In this document: piece by piece, positions 9,420 through 17,952 of the stretch
Layout of the letters: every line of letters begins with the position of its first letter
How positions within the stretch are numbered: the first letter of the stretch is position 1
Assembly: GCF_031128465.2 (NCBI RefSeq)
Contig: NZ_CP155618.1
Coordinates: forward strand, 2,241,501 to 2,305,500
Source of the DNA: Mariniflexile litorale
GTDB lineage: Bacteria; Bacteroidota; Bacteroidia; Flavobacteriales; Flavobacteriaceae
Direction: 5' to 3'
Length of the DNA stretch: 64,000 nucleotides
Notes under the pieces: generated by a model
Databases searched by the model: none
What the model saw: only the letters and a program-made list of their open reading frames with translations
What the model was told of the DNA's origin: nothing
Made by a program: the position numbers and the translations under genes

Positions 9420-10982
9420 TTATTTTTCTAAAGTTAGAAGAAATACATCATTCTCATTAATCTCTAGCTCTTTAATAAAACTTCTAGCTTTATTAATAGT
9501 TATTGATTCTACAGAAATAGGAGCGCCATTATTCTGCTCCTTAATGGTTTCAACTTGCTGTTTAGTAAGTTGATTGGGTTTATTCATAGACAAATAGGTC
9601 GCGTAAGCATCGTTTACTTTATATCCTATTTTATATGTTTTTAAATAGTATTTCCCTTTCGGAATATCACTAATTTCAACTTTAACATGTCCCTTTGGTT
9701 TAGAAGGTAAATCTTTAATATAATATGTTTGATTAAGAACAGAATCTCCTGGATGTGTATTTGTAAAATCCCACATTAACAATTGCAAAGAACCTTTTGA
9801 GTTTTTTGAAGCCCACGATCTTTTATCATTGTTTTTAAGTTCAATGTTTCCTAATTTATTCAAAAAATGATAAGCAAAATAAGAAGGTTTTTTAATGCCC
9901 TGCATGTTTAATAGTCCAAAGCCACCATGAAAAGGTTTAAACCTTGGTCCTGCCTCTTCAAAAATATCTGTAAATACCCAATAAGACATAGAATTAGCCG
10001 CATTCCCTACTTGCTTTACTTTTTCTAAAATATAGGCTGCTTGATGATAACTATCATGAATAGGGTCTGAAGGCGTGTAAGAAGAGCTCCATTCTGTATA
10101 ATGAAGTTCTAATTCTGGTTTCGTCGATTCTGTAATTTGTTTTCTAGAATTAATGACTTTTCCACTAACACTCCATTCATCTTTATTTAAAATGGTACCT
10201 GAAGTTCCTGTTTCGTCTAAATACCCATGTTTTACACCATAATCGTGAGTAGAAATAAAATCGATTGGCGTATTATTAGTGTCACAATACTCGATTGTTT
10301 CAGATACCCAAGCATTACCTGCTGTTGCGGGACCACCTACCTTATAAAGCGCATTAACACGCTTTACAGCTCGTACAGCATAATCATATAACTTAAAATA
10401 TTCCTCTTGAGTTCCAGACCAAAAACCATCTTTTAAATTAGGCTCATTCCAAACTTCAAAATACCAGGTTTTTACTTCTTCTGAACCATAGCGTTCTGTG
10501 AAATGTTCTGTAAGATTTTGAATTAATTCCCCCCATTTATCATAATCTTTAGGAGGTGTAATATTTCCTTTCCACCAAAAAACTGTTTTGTCTCCACTTG
10601 CAAGTGCTGATGGCATAAACCCTAATTCTACAAAAGGCTTCATTCCTATACTTAATATATAGTCGTATAACACATCTACATATTGATAATTATATTCAGC
10701 CTCTCCTTTTGAATTGACACGGTACACTGCCATATCATCCGTTAATAAACCATGCATTCTTATATACTTAAAATCACACTCTTTTTTAACTAAAGCTAAT
10801 TGTTGTTGCCAATCGGCACGTAGACCTTCATTAGCTCTTCCGGCACCAATGCATTCTTTAAACATGGTGTTTAAATTACCTGATACTTGATTATAATCAA
10901 GTTTAATTGTTCTTACTTGGGCAATTAAATTAAAACCCATCAGAAGCAATATAATCTTTATGAAAATTGTTTTTTTCATCAT
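9420..10982 (-). CDS. GH39 glycosidase (beta-xylosidase-like), secreted
   Basis: The 520-residue enzyme has a signal peptide ending near FNLIAQ (residue 22). The TIM barrel carries FKYIRMHGLL, the acid/base motif EVWNEPNLKDGFW (about E180) and the nucleophile motif LHYTEWSSS (about E297), both typical of GH39. A C-terminal beta domain follows from about residue 400. Known activities in the family include beta-xylosidase, iduronidase and arabinopyranosidase-type. GH39 is not part of the textbook xyloglucan locus, so here it may remove a side-chain pentose; that is inference. Two adjacent Met codons can start the gene. A strong hairpin plus T-run lies immediately upstream, so expression may drop from this gene onward. 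Confidence 0.88.
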   Translation of the reverse strand: MMKKTIFIKIILLLMGFNLIAQVRTIKLDYNQVSGNLNTMFKECIGAGRANEGLRADWQQQLALVKKECDFKYIRMHGLLTDDMAVYRVNSKGEAEYNYQYVDVLYDYILSIGMKPFVELGFMPSALASGDKTVFWWKGNITPPKDYDKWGELIQNLTEHFTERYGSEEVKTWYFEVWNEPNLKDGFWSGTQEEYFKLYDYAVRAVKRVNALYKVGGPATAGNAWVSETIEYCDTNNTPIDFISTHDYGVKHGYLDETGTSGTILNKDEWSVSGKVINSRKQITESTKPELELHYTEWSSSYTPSDPIHDSYHQAAYILEKVKQVGNAANSMSYWVFTDIFEEAGPRFKPFHGGFGLLNMQGIKKPSYFAYHFLNKLGNIELKNNDKRSWASKNSKGSLQLLMWDFTNTHPGDSVLNQTYYIKDLPSKPKGHVKVEISDIPKGKYYLKTYKIGYKVNDAYATYLSMNKPNQLTKQQVETIKEQNNGAPISVESITINKARSFIKELEINENDVFLLTLEK

Positions 10983-10990
10983 TTTTTAAT

Positions 10991-11029
10991 AAAAAAAAGA
11001 TTCTTGCCTATTTTTATTAAACAAGAATC
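10991..11029 (-). terminator. Hairpin with T-run between GH5 and GH39
   Basis: Read on the minus strand, GGATTCTTG and CAAGAATC form an 8-bp perfect stem (11022-11029 with 10999-11006), followed directly by eight T residues (10998-10991). This is a textbook intrinsic terminator shape. It lies about 20 bases after the GH5 stop and 9 bases before the GH39 start, within a same-strand run of genes. Because the downstream genes have no obvious own promoter, partial read-through is likely, giving less GH39/GH42/GH29/esterase than upstream products. RNA 3'-end stabilisation is an alternative. Confidence 0.8.
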
Positions 11030-11048
11030 CTTTTCATCTATTTTAAAT

Positions 11049-12569
11049 TTAGTTTAATCCTTCAATAAGAGCATCTAAAGCTTGTTGATCAAAAACAGTG
11101 TTATCACTTCTATCAAAAAGACCAAATCCGTTGTTCCCAATACTTCCTTCGTCCCAATAAAAAGGCAGTAAACCATTTGCTTTTGCTTGCTTTACAACAT
11201 ATTTTAAATAATAGGCTCTTGAATTTAAATGTAATGTCAAATCATCACCTGTTAAATTACTTCGTCTAATAGCTCCAAATTCGCCTAATATTACTGGAAT
11301 ACCTTGGTCTACAAACTTAGTTTTCATAGATTCAAAATAAGCGTCAAGAGAAGTTTCTTCTCCCCAAGTAGTATTACGCTCTGTATCTGTAGCTGAGTGG
11401 TAACCTGCTCCCCAATAATAAAACATCTTTCCCCAAGAAGCATCTTCGGTAAGTCCTGCAAATTGCCATGGTGTATAATAATGAACCTCAGCCATCATAC
11501 GATCTGTTGCCGTATCGGTAGGCAATGTATTCATTAAATTATTTGTTAATTCTATATCTGTTTTAGGTCCTTGAACAACTAGAGTTCTATATGCATTTTT
11601 ACCCCCTGTTGCTCTAACAGCATCAATAAATGTTTGATGAAAAGTATTTAAAACACTCATTGCTGTAGCATCTTCAGCATCTGGTTCGTTGGCACTTGCA
11701 AATAATAGGTGTTCGTCAAAATCTCTAAAATGAGTCGCTATTTGTTCCCAAAATGCTTTTTGCTTCGCATTAATAGTTACTTTATTGGCTTCGGTAATGT
11801 TGTTTTCTAACCAACCACCATCCCAATGGATGTTTAGTATCGCATACATATCATTATCAATACAATATTGAACAACTTCCTTAACTCTGTCCAGCCATGC
11901 TGTTTTTATTTTTGCATTAACATCGTCTGTTACATATTGATTCCAAGAACAAGGAATTCTAACCGCATTAAAACCATTTGCTTTAACAGCATCTATTAAT
12001 TGTTTTGTAATAAGTGGATTTCCCCATGCTGTTTCACTTCCTGTTGCTTCTAAACTATTACCAATATTCCAGCCTAATGTTATTTTTGCAGCAATTTCTG
12101 CAGCAGTACTACTCATACCTGTGGCATCTGCAGCAATAGGGTCTGTATTATAATCTGGATAGATACCATTAGATGATGTGATTCCAGCTTGATTTACTGT
12201 TATTTTTACAGCAGTAACATTGTTTGCGTTTACAGTGACTGTTGAAGATCGGTCTGAAATACTTGTGTTTTCTGAAACTGATACTTTAACAGTTGTGCTT
12301 CCACTAGAGCCTGTGGTTTCGCTTAATGTGATCCAACTTGTTCCAGAGCTACTTATTACCCAAGTATCGACATTGGTAGTTACTGTTACATCAAAATCAC
12401 TAGCTCCATTTTCAAAATCTATACTAGTTGTGTTGGTTGTTAGTGTATATGTAACTTCCGGGTCTGGATCAGGTTCTTCAGAAGGGTCACTTGAGCTACA
12501 GGCTAAAAATATAATTAGTAAAATACTAACTATAAAACTATTAATGATTTTGTGGTTTAATGTTTTCAT
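11049..12569 (-). CDS. GH5 endoglucanase with BACON domain (subfamily 4 type, likely endo-xyloglucanase)
   Basis: The 506-residue lipoprotein has its lipobox Cys at about 24 (IIFLACSS). A BACON module (about 42-129: TLTTNTTSIDFENGA, then WVISSSGTSWITL and VKITVNQAG) precedes the GH5 barrel. Catalytic motifs are IPCSWNQY, LNIHWDGGWLE, the acid/base ASANEPDAED (about E295) and the nucleophile VILGEFG (about E430). The HWDGGWLE wording and BACON-GH5 layout match the surface endo-xyloglucanase of Bacteroides xyloglucan loci. It should cut the glucan backbone outside the cell before SusC/D import. One base separates its start codon from the preceding GH3 stop. Mixed-linkage glucan or another beta-glucan is the main alternative substrate. 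Confidence 0.9.
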   Translation of the reverse strand: MKTLNHKIINSFIVSILLIIFLACSSSDPSEEPDPDPEVTYTLTTNTTSIDFENGASDFDVTVTTNVDTWVISSSGTSWITLSETTGSSGSTTVKVSVSENTSISDRSSTVTVNANNVTAVKITVNQAGITSSNGIYPDYNTDPIAADATGMSSTAAEIAAKITLGWNIGNSLEATGSETAWGNPLITKQLIDAVKANGFNAVRIPCSWNQYVTDDVNAKIKTAWLDRVKEVVQYCIDNDMYAILNIHWDGGWLENNITEANKVTINAKQKAFWEQIATHFRDFDEHLLFASANEPDAEDATAMSVLNTFHQTFIDAVRATGGKNAYRTLVVQGPKTDIELTNNLMNTLPTDTATDRMMAEVHYYTPWQFAGLTEDASWGKMFYYWGAGYHSATDTERNTTWGEETSLDAYFESMKTKFVDQGIPVILGEFGAIRRSNLTGDDLTLHLNSRAYYLKYVVKQAKANGLLPFYWDEGSIGNNGFGLFDRSDNTVFDQQALDALIEGLN

Positions 12570-12570
12570 C

Positions 12571-14817
12571 TTATTCTATATTTATTTGTATTTCTTTTTT
12601 GATACCTCTAGAAGAGTTTCCTATTCTAATATTATATGCACCAGATTCTACCAACCATTCCTTTTTTACTTCGTTATAATAGGCAAATTCTTTTACTGGT
12701 ACTTGGATGGTTACATTTTCTGAAGTACCACTTTTTACAAATACTTTTTTGAACCCTTTTAATTCTTGAGCTGCTTTTTCAACATAAGATTTAGGATCTG
12801 AAATATATAATTGAGCAACTTCCTTACCATCAACATCTCCTGTGTTTTTAAGATTAAAAGTGACTTCTATAATTTCATTTTCAGAATAGTTCTCTTTATC
12901 TGTTTTTAAATTTGAAAATTCAAAATTTGTATATGATAGTCCATATCCAAAAGGATAAAGAGGTGCTACATTTTTGGTGTCGAACCAACGGTAGCCTACT
13001 AAAATGCCTTCGGTATATGAAACTGATTCGTCTCCAGGGAAACTGTTTGTTGCATGAGCTGGAGAATCTTCTAGTTTTTTAGGCATTGTCCAAGGTAATT
13101 TACCTGAAGGATTTACGTTACCTAAAATAACGTCTGCTAAGGCATTTCCTCCTTCGGAACCGTTAAACCAACTCCAAATTAATGTTGGCGATTCTTTACT
13201 AATATCTACAATATCAAATGGAGCTCCTGCAATCATCACAACAAGTGTGTTAGGATTTACCTCTCTAACTTTATTGATTAATTCTTCTTGGCCAAAAGGT
13301 AATTCTAAACTTCTACGGTCTGATGCTTCGGTTTCATAATCACGGTTTGAACCTGCAAAAATGATAACCATATCTGAGTTTTTAGCAGCATCTATAGCTT
13401 CTTGTAATTTGGTTGCGTCTAATTCATCAATAGTCACAGGGCCATTTAAGGTAACATCCCCTAATTTTCCTTTTTTCTTATCATCATAACGCTCTAAATA
13501 CCCTTCTGCGTAATTGATGGTAATAGATTTTGGTAATCTATTTTTTAAACCGTCTAAAGGCGTTATTTCTCTTTTAGTTTTTACGCCAGCTCCAAATCCT
13601 CCCAACGCATTTTTCTTAGTCGCATTGTTTCCAATCACAGCAATAGACTTAATACCTTCTAATTGTAGTGGTAATACATTGTTATCGTTTTTTAGCAACA
13701 CGATAGATTCTGCTGCGATTTTATAAGCATCTTGGTAATGTGCTTCAGTCGCGATACTACCTTTTACACGATCTTTACCATCAATAGCTTTTACTTGAAA
13801 TAACACTGTTAAAATTCGTTTGATGTGTTTGTTAATTTCTTCTTCCGAAATCTCTCCTGCTTTGGCTGCTGCAATAAGTTTATCAGCTAATAAAAACTCG
13901 TTGAAGTTTGTTGTAGGGGTTCCCATTTCAATGTCCAAACCGTTTTCTAAAGTTTTCACAGTGCTATGTACCGCTGCCCAATCTGAAACAACAACACCTT
14001 TAAAGCCCCATTCGTCTCGTAATACCTTGTTAAGCATATAGTCATTCTCACATAAATATTCGCCTCTAAATTTATTGTATGCCCCCATTAAACTATAAGC
14101 ATTTGCTTCTGTTACAGCAGCTTTATATGCTGGTAAATAAATTTCACGAAGAGTACGTTCATCAATTTGAACATCTACAAAATCGCGATTGGTCTCTTGG
14201 TTATTAGCCGCATAATGTTTTACACAAGCCATCACATCGTTATCTTGTAAACCGATAATAAGTGGTACTGCTAATTTTTTGTTTAAAAAAGGATCTTCGG
14301 TAAAATATTCATAGGTTCTCCCGCCAAGCGGCGTTCTTATAATATTAATGGCAGGAGACAATAACATATCTTTATCTCTAGCACGCAATTCTTGTCCTAC
14401 ACTATTTCCAAATAGGTATGCTAATTCTGTATTCCAAGTTGCAGATAAGCCAGCACCAGCAGGGTAATAGGTTGCAAAATCATTATCCCAACCTGCAGCA
14501 GCCCAAGAATCACGTGATATTTCTTCACGAACGCCTAAAGGGCCATCTGCCATTTTTAATTCAGGAATGCCTAAACGTTCTACACCACCAGTCGTGAACA
14601 TGCTATTCCCATGTAGCATGCCTATTTTTTCTTCAAGGGTCATTTGCGCAATCAAAGCATTAATCTTCGTGTCAAATTTTGAAGCGTCAAATGCTTTTGG
14701 AGTGTATGCTTTTTCTATCTCTATTTTTTTAACTACAGGGGTTTTAGTTTCATTTTTACAAGAAATGATTACGACTAATAATGTTACTGCTATTAATATA
14801 TTTATTATCTTTTTCAT
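12571..14817 (-). CDS. GH3 beta-glucosidase, lipoprotein
   Basis: The 748-residue product has a lipobox Cys at about 20 (VVIISC). The GH3 N-terminal barrel shows LKMADGPLGVRE, the KHYAANNQETNRD substrate loop and the nucleophile motif VVVSDWAAVH (about D279). The alpha/beta sandwich follows (about 370-590; VIFAGSNRDYETEASDR holds an acid/base candidate) and an FnIII-like domain closes the protein (about 675-745). The length is normal for the family. In this locus it is expected to remove glucose from the non-reducing end after the alpha-xylosidase has exposed it, alternating with that enzyme. It lies 12 bases after the GH31 stop and is tightly coupled to GH5. Confidence 0.94.
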   Translation of the reverse strand: MKKIINILIAVTLLVVIISCKNETKTPVVKKIEIEKAYTPKAFDASKFDTKINALIAQMTLEEKIGMLHGNSMFTTGGVERLGIPELKMADGPLGVREEISRDSWAAAGWDNDFATYYPAGAGLSATWNTELAYLFGNSVGQELRARDKDMLLSPAINIIRTPLGGRTYEYFTEDPFLNKKLAVPLIIGLQDNDVMACVKHYAANNQETNRDFVDVQIDERTLREIYLPAYKAAVTEANAYSLMGAYNKFRGEYLCENDYMLNKVLRDEWGFKGVVVSDWAAVHSTVKTLENGLDIEMGTPTTNFNEFLLADKLIAAAKAGEISEEEINKHIKRILTVLFQVKAIDGKDRVKGSIATEAHYQDAYKIAAESIVLLKNDNNVLPLQLEGIKSIAVIGNNATKKNALGGFGAGVKTKREITPLDGLKNRLPKSITINYAEGYLERYDDKKKGKLGDVTLNGPVTIDELDATKLQEAIDAAKNSDMVIIFAGSNRDYETEASDRRSLELPFGQEELINKVREVNPNTLVVMIAGAPFDIVDISKESPTLIWSWFNGSEGGNALADVILGNVNPSGKLPWTMPKKLEDSPAHATNSFPGDESVSYTEGILVGYRWFDTKNVAPLYPFGYGLSYTNFEFSNLKTDKENYSENEIIEVTFNLKNTGDVDGKEVAQLYISDPKSYVEKAAQELKGFKKVFVKSGTSENVTIQVPVKEFAYYNEVKKEWLVESGAYNIRIGNSSRGIKKEIQINIE

Positions 14818-14829
14818 TTAGAATCTATA

Positions 14830-17691
14830 TTATTTTAAACTGATGGTTTGTTCCGTTCCGTCATAAGTTATGGTTTGTCCTTCGGCGTCATAAATAAATG
14901 CTTTCGGATTTTCTTTACTTACAGGCACAATCACAAATATTCTGGATTTCAACATGCCTTTAAACTCACCTTCACGGGTTCCAATGGTTAATGTGCCATC
15001 AGCATCATTATAATTGAATGGTATTTTAGCTGATTTTCCTGCTTCGTAATTATAATTTACACCTTCATCTTCATAAAGTGTAAAGCTTCCATCTTGACCA
15101 CGGTACACGTATAATGTAATTTTATCCGCAGGTTTTTCATCTGTATATTGAATTTCCGGCCCTACAGGAATAATCGCGCCTTCTTTGATATATAAAGGAA
15201 TGCGCTCATAAGGTGCGTCTACATTTTTATCTTGTCCGCCTTTAATATATTCACCTGTATAGAAATCGAACCAATTGGTTCCAGCAGGGAAATAAACGGT
15301 ACGGTTTCTAGCTTGGTAACTATAGACCGGATTTACCATAATAGAAGATCCAAACATAAATTGATCGCTAATATTTTCTACGTTTTTATCGTTCGCAAAA
15401 TCCATTACCAACGGACGCATAATGGTATAATCATCATAGTTTGTCATTCCTGCCAAGGTGTAGATATACGGCATTAATCGATATCTTAAATTGGTATAGG
15501 ATACGATAGACTCATAAGCTGGATGCCCTTTGGGAGCAATATTCCAAGCTTCACGAAAAGGAAACTGACCATGGGAACGGTACAATGGTGCAAAGGCTCC
15601 AAACTGGTGCCAACGTGCATTTAGCTCACGCCATTCTTTATAATCTGCATTTTCTTTACCTGTTTTATCATATACGCCTTGTGCACTTACATAACGATCT
15701 TCTACACAAAACCCACCGATGTCCATCGTCCAATACGGAATCCCCGAAACAGCAAAGTTTAAACCCGCAGAAATCTGTGCTTTCATATCTTCCCAACGAG
15801 TCGCTATATCCCCACTCCATGTGGCTGTAGAATAACGTTGTAATCCAGCAAAACCTGATCTTGTTAATAAGAATACACGCTTGTTTGGTGCGACTTCACG
15901 TTGACCATCATAAATGGCTTCTGCATTCATTAAAGCATAAGTGTTAAAAAATTCTGTTGAAGATCCTAAAGCGGTTGGCCCCTGTAAAGACTTACGGTAG
16001 TCCATATCTGTACAATCTAATACATTCGGCTCACTGGCATCCATCCACCAGGCATCAACGCCAATGGGGTATAAATTATCATAAATCTGTTTCCAAAACA
16101 ATTTACGCGCACCTCCTGAATAGGCATCATAGAAAGATCCTATATATCCTGGTCCTACCCAGTCACGCACACTATCTTGTATGGCTTGTTGGTACATCCA
16201 GCCTTTTTCATCAAAAGCTTTAAAATTTTTTGTAGTACGATAGAATTTAGGCCAAACAGAAATCATCATTTTTGCGTTCATGTCATGAATGGCGTCTACC
16301 ATCCCTTTTGGATCTGGAAAACGGCTTGCATCAAACTCGTGACTTCCCCAAGCGTCTTCTTCCCAATAATTCCAGTCTAATACAATATTATCGATAGGGA
16401 TTTTGCGATCTCTAAATCCTTTTAAAGCACCCAAAATTTCATCTTCTGTTTTGTAACGTTCTCTACTTTGCCAGTATCCCATAGCCCATTTAGGCATAAT
16501 TTGAGCTTTACCTGTAAGTTCGCGATAGCCTTTTATAACCTCATCCATCGAATTACCATGAACAAAGTAATAATTTAAAGATTTGTTCATTTCACTCCAC
16601 CATACTTGATTCCCTTTTTCTTCTTCTAATTGAGGTGTTTTGGCTCTTAATCCGCAATACGAAACACCTCCATTTGGTTGCCATTCGATACGTAGTGGTA
16701 CTTTTTTCCCTGCTTCTAAGTCCATCACAAATTTATAGCTATTCGGATTCCAAGCTGTTCGCCAACGCTCGGGCACAATTTCTTCGTTATTTAAAAATAC
16801 TTTGATATAACCCGCGTAATATAAAGAGAATTTATACGCTCCTGTTTTTGGGGCTTCAATCGCTCCCTCATAGGTTAGGGATGCGTTTTTTAGGGGAAAC
16901 CCTTCTGGTAGTTTTTTTATACTTTTTTTATCTTCAAAGAAAATAGAGGCTTCTTGGCGTACTAATGTTTTTACACCACTATCTGTTGTGGTATAGGTTC
17001 CTGTTAAGGATCCTGCTTTACCTTCTTTATTGTATATTTTAAAAATAGTGTTTAATTGCTCGAACGGACGACTATCACCAAAACGACTTAAGGCATAACT
17101 ATCCCATAACAATCCATAATTTTTATTAGACACTATAAAAGGTACAGATACTTTTGTGTTGTATTGAAATAATTCTTCGCTTTTGTTTTTAAAGTTGAAT
17201 TCATCGGCTTGATGCTGTCCTAAACCATAAAACGCTTCATCTTGAGGTGAGTTGAAAATTTGACGAATGGTATACCCTTTTGTGTCTTCTACTTCTATAG
17301 GATCAAACGTTTTTCCTCCACCGTTTTCTTCAGCTAAAATAATGTTTCCTTTTTTGTCTTTAAATTGGATGCCGCCATTTAAAGTGGACACCATGACCTT
17401 TAGTTTATTCGTGCTTAAGAGAATGGAATCACCCACTTCATCTACTGTGAATGGAATATCACGTTTTTTAGGTACAATAATTAAACTTGAATCTTTTGGA
17501 AATTCAGCTTCTGGCGTCGCAGATACATGAATGAGTTGATCGCCTAAAACTTGTAGTTTTAATTTTTTAATATTAAGATTATCAAAGTTTATAATAATAC
17601 CTTCATCTACTTTTTCATAGTGCTTTTTTGTTGAACACGATGCTAGTGTTAAACCTAAGAATAGACTTATATATATTTTAACTTTTTTCAT
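14830..17691 (-). CDS. GH31 alpha-xylosidase with PA14 insert, lipoprotein
   Basis: The 953-residue lipoprotein (lipobox Cys about 19, TLASCS) has a GH31 N-terminal beta domain interrupted at about residues 240-352 by a PA14-like domain (ASLTYEGAIEAPKTGAYKFSL through GGVSYCGLRAKTP). The catalytic barrel contains KWAMGYWQSRERY, VLDWNYW, the nucleophile WWMDASEPN (about D551) and the acid/base TWSGDIATRW (about D628). This architecture and length match xyloglucan-specific alpha-xylosidases of Cellvibrio and Bacteroides (CjXyl31A/BoGH31A type), in which PA14 extends the pocket for long oligosaccharides. It is the strongest single marker that the operon targets xyloglucan. Confidence 0.93.
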   Translation of the reverse strand: MKKVKIYISLFLGLTLASCSTKKHYEKVDEGIIINFDNLNIKKLKLQVLGDQLIHVSATPEAEFPKDSSLIIVPKKRDIPFTVDEVGDSILLSTNKLKVMVSTLNGGIQFKDKKGNIILAEENGGGKTFDPIEVEDTKGYTIRQIFNSPQDEAFYGLGQHQADEFNFKNKSEELFQYNTKVSVPFIVSNKNYGLLWDSYALSRFGDSRPFEQLNTIFKIYNKEGKAGSLTGTYTTTDSGVKTLVRQEASIFFEDKKSIKKLPEGFPLKNASLTYEGAIEAPKTGAYKFSLYYAGYIKVFLNNEEIVPERWRTAWNPNSYKFVMDLEAGKKVPLRIEWQPNGGVSYCGLRAKTPQLEEEKGNQVWWSEMNKSLNYYFVHGNSMDEVIKGYRELTGKAQIMPKWAMGYWQSRERYKTEDEILGALKGFRDRKIPIDNIVLDWNYWEEDAWGSHEFDASRFPDPKGMVDAIHDMNAKMMISVWPKFYRTTKNFKAFDEKGWMYQQAIQDSVRDWVGPGYIGSFYDAYSGGARKLFWKQIYDNLYPIGVDAWWMDASEPNVLDCTDMDYRKSLQGPTALGSSTEFFNTYALMNAEAIYDGQREVAPNKRVFLLTRSGFAGLQRYSTATWSGDIATRWEDMKAQISAGLNFAVSGIPYWTMDIGGFCVEDRYVSAQGVYDKTGKENADYKEWRELNARWHQFGAFAPLYRSHGQFPFREAWNIAPKGHPAYESIVSYTNLRYRLMPYIYTLAGMTNYDDYTIMRPLVMDFANDKNVENISDQFMFGSSIMVNPVYSYQARNRTVYFPAGTNWFDFYTGEYIKGGQDKNVDAPYERIPLYIKEGAIIPVGPEIQYTDEKPADKITLYVYRGQDGSFTLYEDEGVNYNYEAGKSAKIPFNYNDADGTLTIGTREGEFKGMLKSRIFVIVPVSKENPKAFIYDAEGQTITYDGTEQTISLK

Positions 17692-17908
17692 GCTATGGAT
17701 TTTTATTTTTGATGGCGTAGTTGTTTAAAAATTTTAAATGCTTTTAGTTCGTGATTTTGAAATTCGGTTTTATAAAACAAGATTGTTTATGTTGAAAATT
17801 TTAAAATACATTAAAAGATTTACTAGTACATACAACAAATAGTCAATGCAACTATCGTTATAGAAATGGCCTCAAATGTTTTAATGCTTACCCTTAAAAA
17901 AGTAGTAA

Positions 17909-17939
17909 TCACTGTGCCTAAATATGAAAGACACAGTGA
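17909..17939 (-). terminator. Hairpin between glycan-binding protein and GH31
   Basis: An 8-bp perfect inverted repeat, TCACTGTG (17909-17916) and CACAGTGA (17932-17939), with a 15-base loop lies just after the surface lipoprotein stop on the minus strand. On that strand it is followed within a few bases by a run of T (17901-17895 region), so it may be an attenuating terminator that separates the SusC/D/binding-protein mRNA from the enzyme genes. On the plus strand it is also followed by six T, so orientation is uncertain. The rest of the 261-base gap (17692-17952) shows no gene and no clear promoter. Confidence 0.6.
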
Positions 17940-17952
17940 CTGTTTTTTAATT

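Noticed and set aside
15232-17530. Several plus-strand open frames of 60-90 codons opposite the minus-strand GH31
   Set aside because: They are antisense to a complete, motif-bearing GH31 gene and show no recognisable protein features.
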